Shown here piece after piece: positions 38,501-53,500 of a stretch of 64,000 bases of DNA. Numbering within the stretch: the stretch's first letter is position 1; each line of letters starts with the position of its first letter. Origin of the DNA: Tetranychus cinnabarinus (lineage: Eukaryota; Arthropoda; Arachnida; Trombidiformes; Tetranychidae); assembly GCA_022266195.1 (NCBI GenBank), contig WHVY01000001.1:17856001-17920000 (forward strand). Direction: 5' to 3'. Made by a program: the position numbers and the translations under genes. The notes under the pieces are model-generated. The model saw only the letters and a program-made list of their open reading frames with translations, made no database searches and was not told the DNA's origin.

Positions 38501-41500
38501 TGTTTTTAATGGACCTGGAAACAGTCAATTGTATCGATTTAATTATATTAATAATTGATCAACAATAACTGTGACCAATCCTGAAAATTGAAAATTGGTC
38601 ATTAAGTGAGTGAACAAAATTTTCAACAGTTGATCAAGGGAAAAAGTTAATCAGCTAAATTGAAAAATTTCATTTAGTAAAGGAAAATTGATCAAAGAAT
38701 GTTGATTGTGTAGGTTTTTTGTGGTTTTCATGTCATTTTAAATGTCTTCAGGGGTTTCTCAATGATTATACAATTAAGTTTATGGCCAATGGTCAACTCT
38801 AAATCTGATGAAAAAGGAAAGATCATTAAAATAATGAAATTGGCATTATCATGTTTCATGTGATAAACATCTATTTTATGTGTTCAACTTTTCAACTGTG
38901 AATTTACTCTCTCAATATTGTTATTAACATGATATAATGATAGGTAAACATAAAAGTAATAATCTTAGAGAAACAATATAACCCTTTCATTATTTGTTGG
39001 AAATTTCAGTGAAACAACTTCACCATCCAGAATCAGGATATAACCTTGATTATTGGCCAAACAATAAACCCAACAATTTATCTTGATTGATTATTCCCGG
39101 GGTTGAACAGTGTAAATATCATTGGATAAAATATTGAACTTGATTGTATTATTTTGATACATTTTTCCATTTTCTGGGTAAAAAGAGAGAAAAAAGTAAG
39201 GTCAGTCAATTTTTTAGTGGCAATTTTTAGATGAATTGATTCAAATTCAATTTAATCTAATCATGCTTCCGAAGGACGAGTTACAATTTATATTTAAATA
39301 CTAACCTTGACAATTCTTTGATTAAATAGTAATCCCTTCCTTGTAAGATGTATTGTCTAGACCCATGCAGTGAATTAATCTTATTTCCATTTATCAACCT
39401 GATCATTGAAAGTGTATGTTACAGTTTTACAGGCCAAAGAAAATTTGGAGGTTACCATTGGTTCCTGATTCATTTTTTCATTTCATGTTTTTTCATCGTG
39501 TTTTTGGCTTTTTTTTATGATAAAGATTGAAAGGGTTTCTCAATATCTCCATTCATGAATATGCTATTGAAGCCGATGACTTTGAATCTGTTCAGTTGAC
39601 CATTCAGCGCAGTTTTTTCAATGAAATTTGATGAAATCTTTTTTCTTTCTTTGATACATCAATTGTAAAGAGTTAATTGAAACCACTTCGAGGTCAAACT
39701 TTGATTATTCAACTCCGGCATTTGGTACCATTTACTTTGATCCCAATATTGTGAGTCTCCTTTGACACAAACCAACTTGTATAATGAGCCAAATTTGTCA
39801 AATTTGTTGATGATGTTTATTATTATGATTATGGTGATGTAAGTAAGACATGAGTGATGTGATTGATGTTGATGGCGAGGCTTTCTCTTGTGATGAACGT
39901 TTTTGCATCATGAAAGCCTTTAGTTTGTAGTCCTTAAATTAACAGTTTTCACGAATTAATGATGAAATAATTGAAAATCTTGATGCATGTTGGAAAATGT
40001 TTTGTAATTTTCGTTATTGGTCATGATGAGAGGATGATGAAAGTGGCGATTCTTGATTATTTGAATCTTCAGATTTGCTCAACCAGAAAACAGGATCTAT
40101 GAAGATGGCTATTATTGTCAAAGTTGATGTAATCAGATTGATTGAAAGAGCCAACCATTTTCAATAGAAATATTAAATATTCAGGTTTCAAAAATTGTTT
40201 GCTACCATGTTTTCCACTCTTTCACCAATCTCTTTTTTTCAATTGAAAAACATCAAGTGAAATTATTTCCAAAAGTGGACAAATAGTCAGGTCAGTAAGC
40301 TGATAATGAGAGGGCGTGTTGATGCTGGCAGCAATAACTTTTCAATTCTGTACTTTTAGATTGAGCTTTGGTGCTATTATTAACCGGTTAAACTGTTTAT
40401 TATTACTACCAGCAGCCTTTGAGCAACACAGATCATGATGATAATAGCGTTGTTGCTGTTAATAGTTAAAGGTACCAACAAATAATGATAATAATAATCG
40501 AAATCATGATAATAGAAGAAGATGATGATGACAACTGTAATGAATAGAAAATAAGAAACATAAGAGTTAACACGAGTTAGAACTAAATCAAATCAATAAC
40601 AATCAGATAGAAATGTTTGTAAAACATTTTTTTTTTAAGATTACGATCGACAAGTCTGCTGCAAGTGTAAATGATTGACTAACCTTTTAAAATGGTTCCT
40701 TGTCAACTCTGAATTATAACAACAAGTGAAGAGTTAACCAGCAACATTTAGATTATTAGAATGGCCCAATTTAAAATTATTGATTCACAGTTGGTCTGTT
40801 GATACAAAATAGATAAATAAATCTGCAAAGGAGAGATGAAAGAGTGTCAATATTGTTGTTAACCTTTAAATTACACTTCAACCAACCTTCAGGCTTCAAT
40901 TGTTTATTTTTATCTTCAGTAATCATCTTCTTCTGGCCATCATCTTCATCACTCATTTTGTAACATCTTGCGATAAGTATCATTCACGTTAGATTTCAAA
41001 GTTATCAAAAAATTCCTTCTCCGCAGTAGGTTATGTTTGGTGCAAATTATTCTCACAGTTTTGGTCCATTGTAGGGAGAGAAAGAGAATCAGTTACTCGA
41101 AAGTTAACCAGAAAAAAATATTATCAAGTTCAGTGATGATGATAATGGTGCTACTCCTTAAATGAGCAATACAAACCTGAAAAGAAATGAAAAAAATACA
41201 AATTAGATACTCTCGATTATTACATTGCATCGATGAACATAATGAAAATGAACTTTTTTGTACGAATTATTTTTTCTATCAATAACCTGCTTTGTGTCCA
41301 TTGGAAACAGTGTTTAGGTCAGTTAAGGTCAATAACAATATTTTCCGTTATTTACTCATTAGAATCAGCATCTCACTCTTATAAATGGTGACCATAGCAA
41401 ATCCATTTGATTAGGTTATTAGCATCGTTCACTTGTGACTTCATAACAATGAAATATTTAACCATTCTTGTAGCCTTGACTGAATTAAGACTCATGAGAT

Positions 41501-44500
41501 TCAATTGTCCTAGAAAATCAGAAAAAAATGAAATTAATAACGAGCTAAAATAATGAATTTATGAAATGAAAATAAAGGTAATGCTCAGTTAGTGGAGAAA
41601 GTGAAACGTGGGATTGAGAAAATTTTCAACGACAAAATTTAATGCAAACAATTTAATTTAGTTACGAACTAAATTAAATGATGAAAGACGATGGTTAAGG
41701 TGCATGAAAAGGAGACTCCTGGGTTGACCGAAAAAAGACAGAATAACAAATACGAATTAAGATAATTTGATAGATGGGATTCAAAACGATTTTTACCTTT
41801 AAAGATCAACAATTTAGGTTTTACCTTGATAGCTACTTTACCCATCCTTGATCTCATCACTATCATGTTTTGTCAACTGGGTCGAGCTCTGATTGTTTGG
41901 CCGTTTTGAATGACAAGAGAAAGAAAATGGAAAAAAAGAAAGTTGAAAATTTAGAAGAGTTGAGATAAAACTTAATCTTGACCAGAAAGTAAAAGGTTAA
42001 GTGACGATAAAAATCTTGAAAAGTAAAGTGGTCAAAAAGTATTTACTTATTAGTACTTTGTTCAAATTTGAAATTTTCCTTCAAAAAATTACACGAATTT
42101 CTCGTTTAATCGCAAGATTATCTCTAATGCACCTTCAGATTATCCATCAAAAATTAATAGCCGGTTGAAATTGAAAGTTTAAGTTGACACTTGTAATCAT
42201 CATGGCCGCAATAAAGCTCAATTGGTAAATCAACCCAAAACAGATAAAGTAACGTCTTTTTGTTATTGTAATACAGCATTTCTCGGTGAATTTCGTCGAG
42301 TTTTCACTACCTTTAGTCAAATTTTCATTAGATTTAGTCAACCCGGTAGAGGGCGAGTCCAATCAAGATTTTTGTCATTAGCTTTAGTCAGTTGTCATAA
42401 GATTTAGTCAAGTTTGCAAAAGGATTAGTCAAAACCCTTTCTCTTGTTGGACTTACAATTTAAAAGCTTCTTTTTTAATCAGCAAAATTTTTTTCAATTT
42501 ACACACAATTTAGAAGACAATTTCAATTACGAAAAAAATTATAAATAAATTTAACATGAGAAATCGAAAAGCAAAATTTGAACTTGCAATAATTTTTTAG
42601 GTAGAAAAGACAACTTAAAAATACGAAAATGAATTGAAAAAAATTTTGCTGATTAAAAAAGAAGCTTTTAAATTGTAAGTCCAACAAGAGAAAGGGTTTT
42701 GACTAATCCTTTTGCAAACTTGACTAAATCTTATGACAACTGACTAAAGCTAATGACAAAAAATCTTGAGTGGACTCGCCCTCTACCGGGTTGACTAAAT
42801 CTAATGAAAATTTGACTAAGGGTAGTGAAAACTCGACGAAATTCACCGAGAAATGCTGTATCAGACTTTTGATAACAAAAGAGCGACCCGCCAATTGAAA
42901 AGCTAATCAAATGGTTTGTTAACAGACAATGACAAAAAGGTTACATCTGAAAAGATACTTTTTTTTCAAATATCCTTGAATAAGATCCTGGATTTCTGGA
43001 AATTACAGTGAAATAATCCGATAAAACCATGCAAACAAAGGATTAGAATTTTTTTAAGCAAAAAATTAGCATCTACAATGTAAACAGAATCAATCAATAT
43101 TCTTAAGGAAACAATTAGAGCAACAATTAATCAGCTAATTTATCCAACTAATGAAGGCAATAAACTGTAATAAGATACGAACTGTAGTGATTAATTGTTG
43201 CAATAGAAATTTGTTAAGTTAATAAATCAAATGAGAAACAATTTATCAATAATTTAAAATGGGAAACAACACAATTTGGTTAACCTTTCATGCTGACCAA
43301 GATTGATTTTGTTGCCACCAAAATCGTGCTCAAGTGGGAAAAAAATGGTTGAAAGTTTGAAGCAGACGATCATGAAGATGGCGTTTTTGCATACAAAATT
43401 GAATAAATCTTTTTTTTTCTCTCACACATTTATATTGAATGATAAAAATCAAATCTGATAAAATAGAGTAATCTTTGTTATTGTCTAATCAATTGAATTT
43501 CCGAGTTTAATCAAGCAACAATCAGGAAGAGTGACCAAAACATACACAATAATAATGTTAATAATGATAATAGTAATATCAAGGGCGGAACAATTGAATA
43601 AGATGATGGTGATGATGATGAAGAGGAAAAAAAGGTTAAAAACTTGATTGAAATCAAAATTTTCTTGGCGAAAGTGATGGATAAATGTTACCTCAAAAGT
43701 GTTTGTATGCGAGTAGAAGAGTAGATTAATTGATTACTTACCCAATTTATTATCTGGTTCATTCAAATCGATTTATTGGTGGTGGTGATGATGATGGTGA
43801 AACAGTTTTAGAGAAATTAAATTAGCAGAAGATGTTTGAAAGAAGAAAATTGAAACGATGAAAATAATGAAAAGTAAAAATAAAAGCTCAATCAAATTAC
43901 TGATCCAACCAGAGTCACGAGAGGTAATCAAAAGAAATCAATTTACACACAATAAATATCAATTGTATTGAATCTTTAACCGCACACAAAATGTTCGTGA
44001 TTACATGAGATCAAAGTTTCACTGAGAATTGAAGTTAATTAAATTAAATAGGAATCAAAATTAGTAAAGATGTTTTACTTTGTGACAGTTACAATAAAAA
44101 GACAATGAGTCAGAAGATAATTCAAAGCTCATTGGTTAAAATTTTTCAAAATTAGTCAGACTTTCAATGGCGGTTATTTCGTAAAATTTAGTCAAGTTTT
44201 TAATGGTTTTTTGCATCAATTATAAACAATCAGTAAATTAAACTTTATTAACTTATTGCTGTTGATTATTTACTAATATTTAAATTGTTATTTTACACAG
44301 GGACAGAGGATACGAGAAAAAGTAATAGTTGATCCGGTGGTTCATGCTTTTGATTTGGATCAGGGAATCAATGCAAGACTTCGGTATAACATTATTCTTG
44401 GTGAGTAAAAATAGCTTTATTTCAACTGATTTTTTCGCTTCTTGAATTAATTATTGAACACTTTTCTCATTTCATATCCTTTGATAATGATTTATTTTCA

Positions 44501-47500
44501 ATTAATTTATCTTCTATTTCCCCTTCTTTTCATCACTAACTTCAACAGGCAATGAAGGTGGATTTTTTGAGATGCACGATCAAACAGGTGAACTGTTTCT
44601 TGTCCGAGAAATTGATTTGGAATCTTTACCCAATTCTGTTCTTACTCTTCAAATTCAGGTATGATTAGGAGGTTATCAGGTTATCGATGGTTATAAAATT
44701 TCTTATAAATGTGTGTAAAGCCATGATAAATAGATGGTTACTTTAGCGTGTCTATCACTTGACCATTGTTGTCATAGCTGGTAAACTTAACCAACAAGCT
44801 GACATCATTATCATACAATTTCAAATCAAATTGGTATTTAGTACCTGATTTACTCGGATGACAGCTGCAAACATGTCCTGATGGAGCTTGAAATTTCCTG
44901 AAGTTGCTGATAATATATCCAAGAGTTGTTTAATCTTCAAAATTTTGAGTACATTTCAACAAGTCTGAATGACTTTTTCACCCTAATATTGCCTTTTTTA
45001 TTTGGTGGATTCAAGCCTAATCAACGATCAAATTGTCAACCATTTAACCTTATCGATACTCCACAATTGGAGATTGAAAGCACCTAAGGTTACTTCAAGA
45101 TTTGTAAACCTCTTCAATATTTCAATTTGCTAACAAACTTTTACCAATTTGTCTTGATCCAGGCTGAACTAGTTTTTGATTCAGCTAATCCAAGTATCCT
45201 TTTCAAAAGATTAATCATGATTGTTCAATCATGAAATGAGCAAGTTAGCAAGAAGTGCAACATTTATTATCACAGATACAATTGATGGCTGAGCAAAGCA
45301 ACGAATCATGGTATAATCCTTAAATACGGAAAACATCAATTCACATCATCATCGAAAGCTAAATACCCGGAGCAAAATTGTGCTGACAAAATGTGACCCA
45401 ATGGAAAAGTGATTCAATTGAAACAGCTGAAGGCTATAGATTTTGAATGGATAAAAAAAGGGAAAACTCATAACCATTAAATGAAGACTCAGAGCGAAAG
45501 AACGGAATCAACCTTCTTCACTTAAAATGGACCAAATTATATTGTTTTTAATATAGCAACATCAACGGAAAAAATTGAAACTTACACTCACACACCACAA
45601 ATGGACTGTTTGGAATGAGAATGATGGGAACCGATAAAACCAGGAATGTGGGTTTCAATGGATCACATTTTTTCAATAATTTTCATAATCAAGTGAAAAT
45701 GTTTTGGTTACATGAAATTCAGCTTTTACCACACAAAACACCCTTGAGGTCATACAAAGTTGGTTCAATTGATCAATTGAAACATTCCATTTTTGCTGCT
45801 CTTCATTTCATCGTTGTCCTTGTTTCATGATTGTACAAATTTCCCTGAGTCTGGTGGCTACGAGAAAAGAAATGTTGATTGAAAAAAAACGAAGAAGAAG
45901 AAGGAGAAAGTTCGTTAAACCATGAAGCAGATATTTTTATCGACATTTACATTCAGCTATTTTAATATCAATCAATTAGCAGCTCATTTTATAATTATTC
46001 AACGCTGATGATGTCGACTAAGTGTTGCTTAATTGCGTTTGGTTCTATGTGTACAGTTGTGCTTGCACCCTCCTTTATTGTATCTGGAAATACAATAAAA
46101 ATTGGTTTGTAAAGATTTTACAATCAAATCAACGTTTGATTGAACGATCTAGTTGTTGGACAATTACTAAAATGGCAAGATTGACATTACCTTATATCCG
46201 GAGCAATATCACAATAGAAATGAAAGTATTCACTTGAAAGTATAGCACTATTCAACTCTTACAATCAAAATAATGAACCACTTTCATTTACTTCATCAAC
46301 ATCAATTTTCTTTTGAATATCAACTTGTTTTCCATTTCTTGACTTTGGACAATCAAACCATCATTTTGTGTGTGTTTTTTTCCCTTCATAATCAAACCAA
46401 TATGCTGTTGTTGTTTACCGCTACACTTTCATTAACTGTTATGCCACTCATGTTGGTTGAACTTGATTTTTTGTGCGCCTCAACATTCAATTCCTACGCA
46501 TCCGAAGATAACAGCAAACTGAATTGTCTCAATGTCCAACAACCACAACAAACAGTTTAACAAGTACAAAGGTTTACTTGTATTACCATTTCGGTCGTCG
46601 ACTGACATTAAAAAGTGAAAGGACGATGCCAAGTAGAAAGGCAGCGATGAAAAGTGAAGGTCACTATTTGATACAATTTACCGACCCACGTTTTGATTAC
46701 ACTCAAGAGACTAATTTTACTGTAAACTCATGCAACATCATATTTAATCCAAATTACCTGATACATCATTAATCACTTGGACTATTTAACATTCACTTTC
46801 ACCCATTTCAAACGATTAACTTGAAAAGCACCTTGAAATTGTGATACCACAGAAACAGTAAATTACCTGAATATGATATTAGTCCAAAAATGTTGATTGT
46901 TTCAGTTTCTCATAAAAAAACTGAAACATATTCATAAAAGGATGCCAACAACGCCTACTTGATTGAAACACTTTTTAAGCGGACAAGCACGACTTGATCA
47001 TTCATATATTCATTAGTTGATCATTGTGATAATGATAATTATATTAAACTCTATCTTTAACATCTAGACATGGTTTTCACATGCATTTACCTGACAAAAA
47101 GAAGCAAAATTATTAACCACATTTTTTGTGCATATTAATGAATTGTAATTGTTACTAATATTCTGTTCTTTCTTTTCAATTTTTTCATCACAGGCAACCC
47201 AAGTTGACAATCCATTAAGACAAGCACTTTCTCGTGTTGATGTTTTTGTTAAAGACATTAATGATAATAGCCCTGAATTTGAATATGACATGTACAACAT
47301 TACGGTCATGGAAAATCTTCCTCCTGGATTTACTGTTCTTCAGGTTTATGCAGTTGATGCTGATAAAGGTGAAAATGCCGAGTTTAAATATGTTCTTCAC
47401 GATGATTCAGATGGCTTTCAAATTGATTCAACCACTGGTTGGATTAGCGTTAAAGATCCAGCTAAATTGGACCGGGAAACACAATCAAAAATTCAAATGA

Positions 47501-50500
47501 AAGTTACAGCAATTGAGAGGAAACCCAATGTTAACCCAGATGCTGCTAAACAAGGTCCACAAACAACCGTTGAGATTAACCTTTTAGATGCCAATGACAA
47601 TAATCCACAATTTTTCCCATCCAACATTTACAATTTCAATGTTTTGGAAACTGCACCAGCAAAAACTATTTTAGGATCCATATTTGCTCATGATAATGAT
47701 TTAGCTGAAAACGGACAAGTTGTTTACTTTAAACAGAATGATTCTCTTTCTCAAAGAGTTCCATTTGATGTTTATCCTGGAAATGGTTCGATTTATGTTT
47801 TGGATTCCTTTTTGGCTTTAAACAAGAAACAAGAGAGTTATACTTTTTTCGTGATTGCCTCTGATTCAGCTAAAATTGCTTTTGAACGTCGTACCTCTGT
47901 AGCTGTCATTCGTATCAATGTTACCGATATCAACAATTCAGTCCCTGAATTTATTGGTGCACCTTATGAAGCCTATGTTGGTGAAAGTCTTCCTGAAGGA
48001 GCTTATGTTACTCAAGTTTTGGCTCGCGATGCTGATTCAATCAATGATGTTCTCGAGTATTCCATTATTGCTGGTAATGATGATAAATTGTTCTTCATTG
48101 ATTCAAGGAATGGTAAAATTTTAACTTCGGCTGTTCTTGATTACGAAAAGAAACAAAGTTATGATTTATTGATTCAAGTTTCCGATGGTATCAATACAGC
48201 TGTTGCTCCAATATTGGTTCATGTTGTTGACATTAACGATCAATCTCCTGTTTTTGCTCATAATTTTTACAATTTCTCGGTTGTTGAAGAGCTTAGTGGA
48301 AACGATACCGTTGGTACTGTTCTTGCTTTAGATCGAGATTCAGGTAAAAATGGTCAAATACGATACAGTTTGGTGGGTGATCAAGCAAACAATGCTTTCA
48401 TCATCGATCCATTTAATGGAGCCATTAGAACTAGGCGTCGATTGGACAGAGAAACTGAATCAACTGTAGATTTTGTTGTCATCGCATTTGATGGTGGAAT
48501 ACCTCAGCTCAGTGGAACAACCAATGTTCAAGTTAAAATTGAAGATATTAACGACAACCCGCCTTTCTTTGAGAAGGAAACTTATGAAGTTGAAGTACCA
48601 GAAGAAGTTGAACCACCATATGATGTCGCTCGAATCACAGCCTCCGACAAAGATTATGGTGATAACGCAGTCATTAAATACCTTATTTTAGCTGGAAATG
48701 AAGATAAATCATTTGCCATAAATCCTGACACGGGTTTGATATCAACCACAGAAAAGCTCAATTATGAGCGTAAAACAGAACACATTCTTCATGTTGCTGC
48801 TCGTAATCTTCGTCCTTTCCAAGGTCCTCAAGCAGCATCTATTGTTAATCCTGCAGTTCAAGTAATAATCAAAGTAAAAGATATCAATGATGAGTTGGTT
48901 GTTTTCGATCAACAGTCTTACCATTTCAAGATTGTTGAAAACATGGCTCCTAATCAAATGATAGGACAACTGAATGCGACAAATCCAAGAAGAAGTGGTT
49001 CTGAACAAGATATCATCTATTGGCTCAGCGAAGATCGATCTAAGAAACCAAAATTCAAAGTAATCCCTAAAACTGGAGAAATCTTTTTGATAGAAACTGT
49101 TGACCGTGATCCTCCAGCCTCTGAGCATTCTTTTAAACTAAGAGCTTATGCCCGTGATTCCCTATCCATTAACACATTTAACACGAGTGTACCTGTTATC
49201 ATTGATGTACTCGATGTAAATGACAATGCTCCAAGTTTTGACGAAGAAAGGTACATGTTAGAATTACCCGAAAGTCTTCCCCCAGGAACAATTTTCCCGT
49301 CATTTTTCAAAGCTAGAGATATTGATGCTGGATTAAATGGTAAAATAGTGAGCTATCATTTGAATGGCAGTGACTCTGAATTAGCAATGTTCCGAATCGA
49401 CAATAAAACTGGAACCATCAGTTTAGGTGGTTCATTAGATTTTGAGACTCAAGCAACCCACGAGTTTGTCGTTATTGCTTTAGATGGTGGTGACCCTCCA
49501 AACATTGGCTCTGCCACTGTAGTAATTGGTGTTACAAACATTAATGAACATTCACCGAAATTTGTTGGGCTTCCTTATGAATTCTGGGTTCAAGAAAATG
49601 CACAAGAAGGTACTTCTGTTGGTCAAGTTAAAGCAACTGATGAAGATGGAAACAATATTGTTTTTTCAATAACTGATGGTGATACGGATTACTTTACCAT
49701 TGAAGAGACGACTGGGCGAATCTTTGTTCGTAAAGGTCTTGCATCCCGAACGCAATATACTTTTGTTGCTCGAGCAACTGACGACGGTTTACCAACAAAC
49801 TATTCACTTGGAGTACAGGTCAAAGTGCTTGTTAAAGAGGCTAATGATTTTCCACCAGTATTTACATCCAATTCTTACAGAGGTCGAGTTATTGAAAAAC
49901 AAGAGTCAAATAAGGTTATTGTTAAAGTTGAAGCATTGGACAAAGATTTACAAAACAATACTATAACTTATTCAATTGCTTCAGGCAATGAACAGGGAAT
50001 CTTTTTTATTGATAGAATGACTGGAGAAATTCGAGTAATGGCTGGCTTGGGATCAAAAATTGATTATGATAAACAAAAACAATTTACTTTATTGGTTCAA
50101 GCAACAGATTCTCATAAGACACCACTTTTTGGATTAACTATGGTCACTATTGATGTAGTTGACGTTAATGATCACCCTCCGACCTTTAGTAAAATGGCAT
50201 ATTCTGCATCACTTCCTGAAAATCTTCCAGCTGGCCATTGTTTCTTGAAAATTGAAGCAACTTCTGGTGACTCTGTTGATAAGATTAAATACATGCTAGC
50301 AGAAACTAAAGATTCAAATGCATTTGGAATAAATGGAAACACTGGTGACATTTGTACTAAAAAAGTGTTGGACCGAGAGACTCAAGATAAATATGAGTTT
50401 ACAATTGTTGCATCTGATGGGAAATATGAATCTTTTGTACCTGTCAATATTGAAATGTTGGACGAAAACGATAATCCTCCTCGATTTGAATCTGAATCTT

Positions 50501-53500
50501 ATTTGGTTTCAATTCCATATGATGCTCCTCCAGGGCGTTCAGTTATTCAAGTATCCGCATCTGATCCTGATTTAGCAAACAATGGTGATGTAACTTATTG
50601 GATTAAAAACACGCATGGAATGTTTGAAATTGATGCCAAAACTGGTTTAGTTCGCCTTGCTGCTCGTCTTCCAAACGATCGACAAAATTCAACCTTCGAA
50701 ATGGAAGTTTTTGCTCAAGATCATGGTGTTACACCCAATATTGGCAAAGCAATGTTAATTGTCCGTGCTTCAAACACCCAAAATCATCCACCTAAATTTG
50801 AACGTTTCTCATATCTAGTGGCTGTTGATGAAAACATCTCTGGTGTACCGTTATTAAAGGTAACAGCTATTGACCCTGATCCAGGTAAAGCTGGTAAAGT
50901 TCATTATAAAATTGTCAAGTCTACGAAGCCCGATGTTTTCCGTATTGATCGTAACTCGGGTCGAGTGTTGTTGGAACAGCCATTGGATTATGAAGAAACT
51001 AAATATTTAGAGATTATGGTTGAAGCAAGAGATGAAGCTCGAGAACCTCAATTTAGTACAGCAGTGGTTCAGGTTGTTGTCAATGATGTTAATGATAATC
51101 CACCACAAATACTTTCAATGCCTCGGATACTTCGTGTTCCCCAATCAACTTCACCTAACAATGAAGTAATTTACACTGTTAGGTCTATCGATGCTGATTC
51201 AGAAAGAAATGGTAACAATTTAGTCAACTATGATATTTCTCCACCATCAGCATTTTTCGCCATCAATCCAACAACAGGTCAAATATTTGCAACTCAACCA
51301 TTAACACCAATAACTGAGGTTCTTAAAATTGTTGCCACTGACAAAGCCACTACCGGTTCATTGTCAACTTCACGCGAGTTGAGAATTGACGTTTACAGAG
51401 ATTCAATTGAAGAACCAACTCCAGTTTTCACTTCTGTTCAATACTTTGTTCAAAGTGATACCGTAATAGAAGCTGGTGCTTCAGTTTTAACCCCACGAGC
51501 AACAACACCCAATGGAGCGCCCATTTGGTATAATATTACATCTCAAGAAACGGGTAAATACAAACGTTTCGCCATTGATCATGACACTGGAAGAGTAACA
51601 ACAACAACCAAAATTGATCCATCGGATCCAAGCTTGAAGCAATTGGTTTATCACTTTATTGTCACAGCTCATAACAGGAAAGAACCATTACATTATTCAG
51701 AAGCTGGTGTTGTCATTAAATTGTCCGACGCTAATTTCCGTTGCCCTAAATTCCCATTCACTCAATATTATGCTTCAATTTCGGAAAACTCTCAGGTTGA
51801 CACAACTGTATTACCAAACTTGTTGGTGGAAGATGTTGAGAAAATGTCTGGATCTAGATTAGATTATCAAATAACCGAAGATGATTCCAATGATAATTTC
51901 TATGTTGATGTTCATCATGGTGGAGTCGGAGCTTCAGCTAATGTTTCCTTACGAGTGAAGAAACCTTTAGATAGAGATTCAATGCCCAAATTTTTACAAG
52001 GAATTTATACATTAACAGTAACAGCTGCTAACCATCGTTGTTCGACTAGTACTCGAATTAAAATCATGGTTGAAGATGTTAATGATAATAATCCAGTTTT
52101 TACCACAACTGATTACACAGTTGAACTGCGTGAAAATACACCAATAGGTCATGTTGTCACAACAGTATCAGCATCAGACAAGGACGAGATTGACCGAAAC
52201 AAGTTGAGATACCACATAATTGAAGGGAATGAAGATGAAGCTTTTGACATGGAAGAAGAAACCGGAGTTATTACTGTGAAAATTGTTCCAGATCGTGAAC
52301 GACTTCCAGCTTATGTACTTCGAGTTGTTGCCGTTGATGCAGCCAATAACACTGGTTGGTCTAATATTCATGTAACAGTTTTAGATGAAAATGATTGGAC
52401 ACCGACTTTCTTGAATGAAACTTTCCTCATGAATGTAACCGAAGGACCAACATCAATCGGAACTCGTCTTAGATTGCCTGTCGTTGATTATGATGATGGC
52501 ATTAATAGAGAAATGGAAGTTTACATTGTTGATGGTAACGCTGATGGTGAATTTAGATTAGATGTTGATGAAGGTGGACCTTTACTGACCATAATATCTG
52601 AACTTGACCGTGAAAAATACAAGGTAGAAGGATCAGCTCTTCACCTTGTCTCCATTGCTGCCAAAGATAGAGGCAATCCACCAAGAATTGGAACAACAAG
52701 GGTATGTTTCAAGATTAATATTCATTGACAGCTAATAAAAATATATCGTCATATTAATCGATTTTTGATTTTCTCATTTTCTGCAGGTTGCCGTGGTTAT
52801 TCAAGATATTAACGACACTCCACCAAAATTCGAGAAAGATTCTTACTTTGAGGTTGCATCTGAAAACATACCTGTTGGCTCGATCATTGCTACTTTGAAA
52901 GCAACTGATCCAGATTCACCAACCAACACTGCCCTGGTTTATTCATTTGCTAAATCTACTGGAAAAGGTAAATTAATTTTGTTCAATCCATGAAAGCTGA
53001 GAAAACCTATGAAATCAATATGGTAAATGGTAATAAATTATAGAGTTAATCAACAACAATTATGTTGAAATGTGTGTCATGAACAAAAATGTCATGAAAA
53101 ATTGTTCAAGAATTGATTCTTTCAGAGGAAAAGGATTTAAGTTAATAACAACAAAAATGAGAACAAAAACATTTGACAAAGTCTCTGAATTTTGACATTT
53201 TTATGAGACAATTGGGTAATGATTTGGAAAAATAGAAATGTATCAATCAGAAAAATATTTTTCATTTGTACCGAAAGATTAACTCTTTAAAAATGAAACC
53301 AATACTTTTCCATTGAAGTCACTTTTGCTTACTTGAAGTTGAAGATTGTCCAATTCATCCATTCGATGTCACCTAAACCATTATAAACATAAATTGTCAG
53401 GAAACAATTTAATAATTTGTTTACGTCAAAAAACTAAATAATAAATCAACAGTTCAAAGTCAGTCTTCTTGTCTTCAGAATACGTTTACCATACTGCCAT

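Noticed and set aside
40777..40983. Minus-strand open frame with a charged start (MSDEDDGQKK)
   Set aside because: Looked like a possible small exon, but no adjoining exon or homology could be found.
30211..44300. Expectation of a hidden nested gene or novel system in the 14-kb intron
   Set aside because: Both strands were read for conserved motifs, long open frames and RNA folds; only the foldback and simple repeats stood out.
46273..46772. Two overlapping open frames of 95 and 82 codons in cadherin intron 11
   Set aside because: Sequence is low-complexity, joining exons 11 and 12 already completes EC3, and no matching splice sites were found.
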